Shown here piece after piece: positions 1 to 6,488 of a stretch of DNA of 12,274 nt. The stretch is taken from positions 1 to 12,274 of the forward strand of contig SLFV01000303.1 of NCBI GenBank assembly GCA_007124075.1. The letters are read 5' to 3'. Numbering within the stretch: the stretch's first letter is position 1; every line of letters begins with the position of its first letter. A program made the position numbers and the translations under genes. Below the pieces are notes generated by a model. That model saw only the letters and a program-made list of their open reading frames with translations, searched no databases and was not told the DNA's origin. Source of the DNA: Roseimaritima sp. (GTDB lineage Bacteria; Planctomycetota; Planctomycetia; Pirellulales; Pirellulaceae).

Positions 1-1
1 G

Positions 2-943
2 TACTGCCTTATTAGCTTTGGATCAAATCTAGGCGATCGTCAAAATCGGTTGGCGGCGGCGGCCACGCGTCTGTCGCAGCACCCAACGCTTGCTCGGTTT
101 CGTGCCAGCCGTCTGTTTACGACACCGGCGATTGGGGGGCCGAGTGACCAGGATCCCTTCTTGAATGCGGTCGCCGCGTTTGAAACGGACGCCACAGCGG
201 CGGCGGTGTTGCGGCTGCTGCAGTCCATCGAGCTGGATTTGGGTCGGGAGCGAAAGGTTCGCTGGGATGCCCGTTCGATTGATTTGGATGTCGTTCTGTA
301 CGGCGATCTGATGGGGGGGGGGGCGAATCTGATCGTGCCCCATCCTCGCTACACGGCCAGAATGTTTGTGCTGCTGCCAGCATGCGACGTGGTGCCACAC
401 TGGCGCGATCCACGCTTTGGCTGGAGCTTGCAGCGTTTGACACAGCACCTTCAGGCGGCATCCCCTTCGCTGGCGTTGGTCGGCGGAAGTGCTCGGACGC
501 GAAATTGGTTGTGTCAGCAAACGGCGGAGCGTTTGGGTATCCGTTGGGTCGCAGCCCAGGCCCCCGAGCTTTCGATCGGAGCCGCAGGCAATGTCGCTCT
601 TGACGGTCGGATCTATCACCGGCAGCAGGCTGCCAGCCACGGGAGGCTGAAGGTGCCTGCAGACCAGCCCTGGATCGCTGCGGAGGCCCCGCCGTTGCCC
701 AGGCATGACGATACCGCGGCCTGCAATGACTTTCGTGTTCCGCGATTGTTGGTGCGGCTGCAGGAAACATCACCGGGGAAACGTTGGCCAGCGCCGCATC
801 AAATGTGGCCCACGGGAGGCGGATGGCCGGAATACCGTCTGGAGATCAGTGATCCTCAGTGGGCCGTCAGCGAATTAGTCTCCGCGTTTGATTCGCTGCA
901 GTGCAGTATTCAACCGGTGACGCCCGACGGGAACTGGTATTAG
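2..943 (+). CDS. folK: 2-amino-4-hydroxy-6-hydroxymethyldihydropteridine pyrophosphokinase (HPPK), 5'-truncated, with C-terminal extension
   Basis: HPPK transfers pyrophosphate from ATP to 6-hydroxymethyl-7,8-dihydropterin in cytoplasmic folate synthesis. The gene enters from the left edge. The frame is open from base 2 and begins with FGSNLGDR at visible residues 6-13, the N-terminal HPPK motif, so only a few residues are missing. In order follow FLNAV..FET (substrate-binding region), LGRERKVRW, the family signature RSIDLDVVLYGD and IVPHPRYTARMFVLLP. The HPPK domain ends near visible residue 150. About 160 further residues (roughly bases 450-940) extend beyond the usual 160-170-aa enzyme and match nothing I recognise; one stretch, LALVGGSARTRNWL, vaguely recalls a nucleotide-binding loop but lacks a GKS/T core. 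An 11-G run (313-323) lies between the two last HPPK motifs and is in frame at this length. It is convergent with the next gene, 51 bp away. The HPPK assignment is firm; the function of the extension is unknown. Confidence 0.93.
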   Translation, partial: YCLISFGSNLGDRQNRLAAAATRLSQHPTLARFRASRLFTTPAIGGPSDQDPFLNAVAAFETDATAAAVLRLLQSIELDLGRERKVRWDARSIDLDVVLYGDLMGGGANLIVPHPRYTARMFVLLPACDVVPHWRDPRFGWSLQRLTQHLQAASPSLALVGGSARTRNWLCQQTAERLGIRWVAAQAPELSIGAAGNVALDGRIYHRQQAASHGRLKVPADQPWIAAEAPPLPRHDDTAACNDFRVPRLLVRLQETSPGKRWPAPHQMWPTGGGWPEYRLEISDPQWAVSELVSAFDSLQCSIQPVTPDGNWY

Positions 944-994
944 CAATATTGATCTTGGGCTGCTTTGGTCGCGGGCTGGCGGGTGTTGGGCCCG

Positions 995-2380
995 TCAATG
1001 ACTCATTCCCTGCGCCAACCGCCAATGGGTGGCTTGCTGTCTTCGTCCCAGCGACTCTGTAATCTCCTCCCACTGTTCCGCAGCCGCAACTAAGGCTTCC
1101 TCTGGGGTCCGATCTCCCGCCAGTACCGCGACGACCTGGCGGTCCAATGCTGCCAGGTAATCTCGCGCCCCTGGCAGACGCATGACCGTGCGTCCGAATG
1201 ACGAACGCAATGCCTGCCGCACCAGACGGTCGTATCCCTGAAGGGTTTTGTCTGTTGCCGCGTAAGGCACCTCCATGTCGTGCGAACCAACAAAACGAGG
1301 GCTGACCGAGGCCAACGCCGAGGCCGCTTCGCCTCTTTCGAGCCAACGCAAAAACCATTCGGAGGCAGCGGTTTGTCGACAACCGCGCGCCAGCGACACA
1401 AGGGGTTCGTTGCCCATCAATAAAACCCAGTCGCTGCGATACTGAGGGTCAACGGTCTGCCAGGAACCGTCACGGGGCTGGAAGACTTGACTGGCTTGGG
1501 GGATCATGTCCACTTCAACCGTGGTCTGGGCGACAATGTCCTGGGTGAACTGGGGCCACGCGATCGCCAATTCCAATTCTGCCGCGACGGCCGCCTGCCA
1601 AACTTGGCCGGGGGTCATTCGGGTTTCCGGATACCTTCGCGCATCACGTTGCAATTCCTGCAAGGCTCGCAAATAAGGCGCCGTCGGCAGCAACGGTCGC
1701 ATTAGATCACCGCTAAACAACCACTGGGAGCCGCTGTATCCGTTGGCACGATGCAACAGCGCCCACACCGCCCAGCCATCGGCCAGTGGTTCTGCCGATT
1801 TACCCGCAGGTAACGCGGCGACCGCTTGCCCGTAAGCCTCCCAGTCGGGAAGCCCTCCCAGTTCCGATGCGGAATCGTGACGCAAAAGGACGGGATGAGC
1901 GGATCCCAAAGCGACCCCGATTTGCTGGCCCGCATATTGGCTGATCCCTGATTCCAGAGCGATCGGGACCGATGTCGCGTCCGTCATTGCATCATCCGGG
2001 GCGGAACTTGCCGAATCGATTTGAGCCCGTCGCAATTGGGACGCGATCTGCAAGTTGCCAGTTTCGCGCGCGGCGAACAGCAGCAAGTCGTGGCGTTTGC
2101 TGATTTCACCATCGTCAAAGACATCCGCCGTGTGCGGAGTGTCTGCTTCCGCCAAGGCGGTCACCCGCAGCGGTTGCTCCGAAACCGCCAGCCACGCACG
2201 TTGTAACGCTTGCGCTTCCGCTTCGGTGCCGACCATGGCTAGTCGCAGCGGAATGTTCGCTGCGTTTGCGGCATTCGTCTTCGTCTTTGAATCCGTCTGC
2301 GGTCGCGAGCAGCCAAGCACCCCGCACAAGCCAAGCCAACTGATCAGCCAGAAAACACGACAGTATGGAAAAACGGTCAC
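995..2380 (-). CDS. Extracellular solute-binding-like lipoprotein
   Basis: A 461-aa exported protein. The N-terminus has a hydrophobic signal segment ending in a lipobox (V21-L22-G23-C24), so it is probably processed by signal peptidase II and anchored through Cys24. The mature part resembles family 1 periplasmic sugar/oligosaccharide-binding proteins: an early strand LRLAMVGTEAEAQAL, and a C-terminal tail with YLAALDRQVVAVLAG, TPEEALVAAAEQWEEITE and GRRQQATHWR, which recalls the closing helices of ABC sugar-binding proteins. No permease or ATPase gene is next to it, so its transporter partner, if any, is elsewhere. The start is GTG at 2380; I see no in-frame ATG before the signal peptide and no strong Shine-Dalgarno. 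It diverges from the xylulokinase gene, which hints at a carbohydrate role, but that is inference. The ligand cannot be told from sequence. Confidence 0.8.
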   Translation of the reverse strand: MTVFPYCRVFWLISWLGLCGVLGCSRPQTDSKTKTNAANAANIPLRLAMVGTEAEAQALQRAWLAVSEQPLRVTALAEADTPHTADVFDDGEISKRHDLLLFAARETGNLQIASQLRRAQIDSASSAPDDAMTDATSVPIALESGISQYAGQQIGVALGSAHPVLLRHDSASELGGLPDWEAYGQAVAALPAGKSAEPLADGWAVWALLHRANGYSGSQWLFSGDLMRPLLPTAPYLRALQELQRDARRYPETRMTPGQVWQAAVAAELELAIAWPQFTQDIVAQTTVEVDMIPQASQVFQPRDGSWQTVDPQYRSDWVLLMGNEPLVSLARGCRQTAASEWFLRWLERGEAASALASVSPRFVGSHDMEVPYAATDKTLQGYDRLVRQALRSSFGRTVMRLPGARDYLAALDRQVVAVLAGDRTPEEALVAAAEQWEEITESLGRRQQATHWRLAQGMSH

Positions 2381-2443
2381 GAATACTTGATGGTCTGAGG
2401 AATGGTGAGGGGCTTGGTCCTTCTGATACCCATGGATACGCAG

Positions 2444-2449
2444 TATAGT
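2444..2449 (+). promoter_or_regulatory. Possible -10 element upstream of xylulokinase
   Basis: TATAGT, a near-consensus -10 hexamer, lies 50 bp before the ATG at 2500 in the 119-bp divergent gap (2381-2499). The matching -35 window, 17 bp upstream (TTCTGA at 2421-2426), is poor, and planctomycete promoters are badly defined, so this is a weak call. Confidence 0.2.
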
Positions 2450-2499
2450 GGGGGCCTGTTCGGTAAACGGTTTCAGCTTTTCGATTTAGGGCGGTGAAG

Positions 2500-4026
2500 A
2501 TGCGGTTTTATCTGGGGATCGATATCGGTACCAGCGGCACAAAAACTCTATTAGTTGACGAACACGGAAAGGTTCACGCCGAAGCGATCGCGGAATACCC
2601 CTTGCATCAACCAAAGCCCGGTTGGACCGAACAAGATCCTGAAGATTGGTGGCAAGCGACCGTATCGACAGTCAAGTCGGTGTTGCGGTCCAGCAAGGTA
2701 AACCCTGCCCACGTACGGGCGATTGGCCTGAGCGGCCAGATGCATGGATCGGTCTTCCTGGACAAAAAAAACAAGGTGCTGCGCCGTGCCCTATTGTGGA
2801 ACGATCAACGGACCGCAGCACAGTGCCAGGAGATCACGCAACGTGCGGGCGGTCGCGCGGCGCTGGTGCGAATGGTTGCTAATCCCGCGCTGACAGGCTT
2901 CACCGCGCCCAAAATTTTGTGGTTCCGCCAGCACCAGCCCAAACTGTTCCAGCGTCTAGCTAAGGTTTTGCTGCCCAAGGACGAGATCCGACGCCGATTG
3001 ACCGGCGAATTCGCCTCCGACGTTAGCGACGCCAGTGGAACCCTGTTGTTGGATGTCGTCAAACGTACATGGAGCAAAAAGCTATTGGGCAAACTGGATT
3101 TGGATGCCGATTTATTGCCGCCGGTTTGCGAAAGCGAAGACGTAACCGGGACACTCAGTCCCGCAGCAGCGGCGACCTTGGGATTGACGACCGACTGCAA
3201 AGTCGTTGGGGGGGCGGGAGATTGTGCCGCCGGTGCGATTGGCAATGGAGTGGTCAAGGCTGGCCTGCTCAGCACGTCGGTCGGGACTTCGGGGGTGGTT
3301 TTTTGCCACAGCGACCAACCGCAGTACGACGCGGAGGGCCGCTTGCATACGTTCTGTCACGCCGTGCGCGGAAAGTGGCACATGATGGGGGTCAATCTAA
3401 CCAGTGGCGGGTCGTTGCAGTGGTGGGTCGACAACGTGCTGCAGGGGTTGACCGGAGTCGGCGACGCGCAGCGGTACGAGGCTGCGACTTCCGAGGCATC
3501 GGCCGTACCTGCCGGGAGTGGTGGGCTGCTGTTCCTGCCCTATTTGAACGGCGAACGCACCCCGCATGCCGACCCGCACGCGCGGGGGGCGTTTGTGGGA
3601 TTGAATCTATCGCACGATCGAGCGCATCTGACACGGGCTGTGATGGAGGGCGTCACCTTTGCGCTCCGCGACAGCCTGCAGATCATTAATTCGCTAGGGG
3701 TCCCCGTACGCGAAATTCGCGTTTCCGGAGGCGGCAGCAAAAATCCACTATGGCGACAGATGCAAGCCGACGTTTTCGGCCGGACCGTTACAACGCTGGC
3801 TGTGGAACAGGGGCCCGCCTATGGCGTCGCACTTTTGGCCGCTGTAGGAGATGGCACATTCGGGTCCATACAGCAAGCATGCGACGCAACGATCACGGTG
3901 GCGGAAAAGACAAAGGCCAGTAAAAAAGCCGCCACCCGATATGCAAAACTGTTTCCTCTTTACCAGCGGCTGTACGGCAGTTTGCAAGGCGATTTCGAGG
4001 CCTTGGCAACATTGCAGACCTCGTGA
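2500..4026 (+). CDS. xylB: Xylulokinase (FGGY carbohydrate kinase)
   Basis: Phosphorylates D-xylulose with ATP to D-xylulose 5-phosphate, feeding the pentose phosphate pathway; cytoplasmic. 508 aa, the usual FGGY length. It begins with the ATPase phosphate-1 loop LGIDIGTSGTK, followed by GQMHGSVFLD (the xylulokinase substrate-binding MHG motif), LLWNDQR, FGGY signature 1 (TAPKILWFRQHQP), SDVSDASGTLLLD, the catalytic-base motif GGAGDCAAGAIGNG (Asp241, aligned by eye with Asp233 of E. coli XylB), FLPYLNGERTPHAD, FGGY signature 2 (GAFVGLNLSHDRAHLTRAV) and VSGGGSKNPLWRQMQADVF. The MHG and SDASGTLLLD motifs favour xylulokinase over glycerol or gluconate kinase. I prefer ATG 2500, with AGGG at 2488-2491 eight bases before it, over an in-frame GTG at 2494, which sits only two bases from that site. 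No xylose isomerase or transporter gene is adjacent. Confidence 0.93.
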   Translation: MRFYLGIDIGTSGTKTLLVDEHGKVHAEAIAEYPLHQPKPGWTEQDPEDWWQATVSTVKSVLRSSKVNPAHVRAIGLSGQMHGSVFLDKKNKVLRRALLWNDQRTAAQCQEITQRAGGRAALVRMVANPALTGFTAPKILWFRQHQPKLFQRLAKVLLPKDEIRRRLTGEFASDVSDASGTLLLDVVKRTWSKKLLGKLDLDADLLPPVCESEDVTGTLSPAAAATLGLTTDCKVVGGAGDCAAGAIGNGVVKAGLLSTSVGTSGVVFCHSDQPQYDAEGRLHTFCHAVRGKWHMMGVNLTSGGSLQWWVDNVLQGLTGVGDAQRYEAATSEASAVPAGSGGLLFLPYLNGERTPHADPHARGAFVGLNLSHDRAHLTRAVMEGVTFALRDSLQIINSLGVPVREIRVSGGGSKNPLWRQMQADVFGRTVTTLAVEQGPAYGVALLAAVGDGTFGSIQQACDATITVAEKTKASKKAATRYAKLFPLYQRLYGSLQGDFEALATLQTS

Positions 4027-4051
4027 AGCCAGCGCGTTGGACTTCCCCATC

Positions 4052-4075
4052 CTGCCCGCCTCGCGAGGCGGGCAG
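4052..4075. terminator. Perfect 24-bp palindrome between convergent genes
   Basis: CTGCCCGCCTCG is followed immediately by its exact reverse complement CGAGGCGGGCAG. It starts 25 bp after the xylulokinase stop and lies 68 bp before the stop of the kelch gene, so it is placed to end transcription from both sides. There is no clear T-tract on either side, so it is either a factor-assisted terminator, an mRNA 3'-end stabiliser or a dispersed palindromic element. Confidence 0.6.
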
Positions 4076-4143
4076 CCATGCCTTGAAAAACCTTCCGCGC
4101 ACACTTTCGCCGGCGCTGGATTAAGCTTGGCATTGACAACGCA

Positions 4144-5835
4144 TTACGGGATCGACGGCACCTTGAACGTTTCCACGCCGGTTATGCGTCCGCGCTGATT
4201 CGAGCCTCCGACCATCACAAAAGCCTGCTCGTTGACCGGTAACATGCGATGGAAAAACCTTTTGTTCGCTAAGCGACCGACAACTTCCCAGCGCATGTGG
4301 TCCGATGACAACCTCTGTAAACTGCCGCTAAGGTTGGTGAGATAAAGCTGGCCGCCGGTGGCAAAAGCCGAAGTGCCAAAACCGTCGATCCCACTTTCTC
4401 CCCTCAGGTCTGGACCGCGCGACCATTTGTCCGTTTCGGGATCGTAGATGTCGGTTTCCAAAACCGTATCGTCGCCCGAGGTGATGCCACCGATCGCAAA
4501 GATTTTGCCAGCATGAGCCGCGACCGCTAGGGCGCGTCGCTCAAAGGGTTGTGTGGCGATCGGTTCCCACTGCAACGGCTTTCGGCTTAAATCAAGCTTC
4601 CAAGCCGTCTCGTGCCACACCCGCGGTTGGTCGCCCGCCATGGCCCAGCCACCCATGACGTAGATGGTATCGTCCAAAACGGCAGCATCGAATGACGACC
4701 TTGGTTCCGGCAGGGCTGGCAGGTCGGTCCATGACCCATCGGCGGGATCATAGCAAGCAACGTAATCACGTGACCAAAGGTCGTGGTCATCCCCCTTGGA
4801 GTTAACCGCCTGGAAACCTCCGATTCGATACAGCTTGCCACCATGAGGCACGAGTGCCAGTCCCTGCAGTTTCGGGCCGGTGGCTACTGTCTCCCATTCC
4901 CCTCCGTTAAGAGGCAGACGCAGCAAAGCATCGTTTTGCACCTCGCTGGAGTAAGAATGCGAGCTTCCCTTGGTACCTCCGTACACATACACGTATCCGT
5001 CCAGAACCGCACCGCCAAAACTGGTTAAGGTGGTTGGCAACGCATCATGTTGCTCGCTTGGTATCGCAACGTGACTGGCCGGCACATCCAGCGTCAGCGT
5101 CACGTAGTGACGCTGAACCACGGCATCCTCCGAATCCGCAGGTGCATCTTGAACGTGGCGTGCACGGATTGAATAGCGTCCAGACGAACTGGGGGCAAAC
5201 CGAAATCCTCCGTCCTGCGTGGTTTCGCCTTCTGCTACGACCGTTTGGCCATCGGGTCCGATGATCTTGACCTCCCCCGCTGCGACGGGCGCGCCTTGAA
5301 AGGAAACTCGCAATTCCAGTTCATACCCTTTCAATTCGTGGGCGATATCCAATTCCAGATGCTGGCTGCAATCCGTCGCCTTCCAGACCTCAGCATCGGC
5401 TGACGGGCCTGTTTTGGCGTAGTAAAGCAACCGAAATGTCTCGTCCCCCTTCGTGCGCACCCCAAAATCTTGTTTGGCAACGATCAGTCCTTCGGCCGCA
5501 GCGAACACGTGTAAACCATCCTCGCCACGTTCAGGTGTCAAGGACTGAGGGTCAAGGTCGCGCTGTAACGACCACACCTGGAGGTTCTTCAGCAAGTCCA
5601 GCAAGCGAGGGTTGTCAGGGGTGGCGGATTCACTGAAATAGACGGCCACCGTTTGTCCCTGAGAATCCGCAGCGTTTGGCGTTGGTCCGGTCGCGGGGAG
5701 TTGCGGGGCCAGCCAAACAAAGTGTCCCTGCGCCAGCGAAGACCAGCAGAATGCGGAAAAAACAATCACAGCCAACGATCGGTGCAGGGAGGCAACGCGA
5801 TAACGTGCCCGCTGCGAGACAAACAGAGATTTCAT
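4144..5835 (-). CDS. Secreted DUF4198-like / kelch-repeat beta-propeller protein
   Basis: A 563-aa exported protein of unknown function. Residues 1-37 form a signal peptide (basic N-terminus, hydrophobic LAVIVFSAFCWSSLA). The mature N-terminus HFVWLAP resembles the HDFWLEP start of DUF4198 periplasmic proteins, and residues about 168-250 look like a carboxypeptidase-regulatory/Ig-like beta domain (GAPVAAGEVKIIGPDG, TQDGGFRF, GRYSIRARHV). Residues about 265-563 carry kelch motifs, each a hydrophobic strand plus a Gly-Gly pair: YVYVYGG, KLYRIGG, TIYVMGG, KIFAIGG, a degenerate QLYLTNL and AFVMVGG, consistent with a six-bladed propeller. The frame is open to 6006, but ATG 5835 has GAAGGA seven bases upstream and starts the signal peptide, whereas the upstream extension is not protein-like. 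It is last in a minus-strand run of envelope genes. A glycan-, metal- or protein-binding role is possible but not shown. Confidence 0.85.
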   Translation of the reverse strand: MKSLFVSQRARYRVASLHRSLAVIVFSAFCWSSLAQGHFVWLAPQLPATGPTPNAADSQGQTVAVYFSESATPDNPRLLDLLKNLQVWSLQRDLDPQSLTPERGEDGLHVFAAAEGLIVAKQDFGVRTKGDETFRLLYYAKTGPSADAEVWKATDCSQHLELDIAHELKGYELELRVSFQGAPVAAGEVKIIGPDGQTVVAEGETTQDGGFRFAPSSSGRYSIRARHVQDAPADSEDAVVQRHYVTLTLDVPASHVAIPSEQHDALPTTLTSFGGAVLDGYVYVYGGTKGSSHSYSSEVQNDALLRLPLNGGEWETVATGPKLQGLALVPHGGKLYRIGGFQAVNSKGDDHDLWSRDYVACYDPADGSWTDLPALPEPRSSFDAAVLDDTIYVMGGWAMAGDQPRVWHETAWKLDLSRKPLQWEPIATQPFERRALAVAAHAGKIFAIGGITSGDDTVLETDIYDPETDKWSRGPDLRGESGIDGFGTSAFATGGQLYLTNLSGSLQRLSSDHMRWEVVGRLANKRFFHRMLPVNEQAFVMVGGSNQRGRITGVETFKVPSIP

Positions 5836-5840
5836 GCTAG

Positions 5841-5848
5841 TTTCCTTC
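5841..5848 (-). promoter_or_regulatory. Ribosome binding site fixing the kelch gene start
   Basis: On the minus strand this reads GAAGGAAA, with the AAGGA core seven bases before ATG 5835. It decides against the longer open frame that reaches 6006. Confidence 0.7.
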
Positions 5849-5926
5849 AAGGAAGTTGGAAAACGAAAATCAAAAGTGAGCAAGGCAAAAAGGAAAGCGA
5901 GGTAAACAGGCGTTTGCCCCGGAATA

Positions 5927-5974
5927 GCCTGCTGAAAAAAGAGGGGGCTGACCCGCTCCGACCTCTCAACAGGC
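5927..5974. repeat. Imperfect hairpin / repeat-like intergenic element
   Basis: It lies in the 170-bp gap between the lipoprotein gene and the kelch gene. Outer arms GCCTG (5927-5931) and CAGGC (5970-5974) pair, then TGA/TCA, then after an A-run bulge GAGG (5941-5944)/CCTC (5962-5965), with an inner GGG-ctga-CCC hairpin (5945-5954). On the minus strand, which is the direction of transcription here, it contains a run of six T after the inner stem. It may attenuate readthrough from the lipoprotein gene into the kelch gene. Its modular look recalls dispersed intergenic repeats of Rhodopirellula-type genomes, but copy number cannot be judged from one window. Confidence 0.45.
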
Positions 5975-6005
5975 GGCTTCACTACGGTGGCGGTCATTTC
6001 CGTCA

Positions 6006-6488
6006 TTACTTCGTTTGCAGCGAAAACACAACCTCCTGCGGTGGGTTGCCGGTCGCTTTGTCAACCGTGACAGAAAGTTCGCTACGTCGATTGTACCGCT
6101 CTGGCAGTTCTGGCAGTTTTATGCGGCGGCGAGGCTGAGCAGCAAGCTGGGCAATTACCGCCTCGTCATCGTGCGCGAATTCCGGAGGATCTGCACGAAC
6201 AATCTCTACGCGATGCGTCCCTTCCGGCGGTCCCATGCGAGCGGTAGCCGCGAAACGACCTTGCTCGATTCGGAGCGTGGTTTTCGGCCCCGCCGTCCCG
6301 GCTTGGGGAACAAACCGGATCCACCCATCTTCCAACGGCTGACCATCCAGGTCAACAACTCCTTCGACCGCCACGCGCGTAAACGACTCATTGCTGCGAT
6401 GACCGCATCCGACCAGGGCCAGGACAGAACCGAAAACGATCAAGCTGCGGCTCCCTGGCAGCGGCCACGGACCACTAAAAACTTTCAT
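6006..6488 (-). CDS. Small carboxypeptidase-regulatory-like lipoprotein
   Basis: A 160-aa lipoprotein: basic/hydrophobic signal segment SRSLIVFGSVLALVG with lipobox L25-V26-G27-C28. The mature part is a single beta-sandwich-like domain of the kind common in planctomycetes: EGVVDLDGQPLEDGWIRFVPQAG, a strand ending in EQGRFAATARMGPPEGTHRVEIV, and a C-terminal LPERYNRRSELSVTV...EVVFSLQ. This resembles carboxypeptidase-D regulatory/transthyretin-like domains, which have no catalytic role of their own. The chosen ATG 6488 overlaps the end of the DUF1559 gene by 14 bases, which suggests translational coupling; the frame is open to 6545, and an ATG at 6509 is the main alternative. These lipoproteins typically sit directly after DUF1559 genes in planctomycetes (family knowledge). 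Precise function is unknown; localisation to a membrane by lipid anchor is inferred. Confidence 0.82.
   Translation of the reverse strand: MKVFSGPWPLPGSRSLIVFGSVLALVGCGHRSNESFTRVAVEGVVDLDGQPLEDGWIRFVPQAGTAGPKTTLRIEQGRFAATARMGPPEGTHRVEIVRADPPEFAHDDEAVIAQLAAQPRRRIKLPELPERYNRRSELSVTVDKATGNPPQEVVFSLQTK

Noticed and set aside
29..706. 225-codon minus-strand frame opposite folK
   Set aside because: It mirrors the HPPK coding region, whose motifs are unmistakable, and its product is Arg/Gln/Pro-rich with no fold signal.
5836..6006. 57-codon N-terminal extension of the kelch gene frame
   Set aside because: The translated residues are unlike a protein, they lie before the signal peptide, and they cover the hairpin element; ATG 5835 has a good ribosome binding site.
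5653..6138. 161-codon plus-strand frame across the kelch gene start and the lipoprotein end
   Set aside because: Antisense to two supported genes and reads through the intergenic hairpin; no ribosome binding site or recognisable domain.
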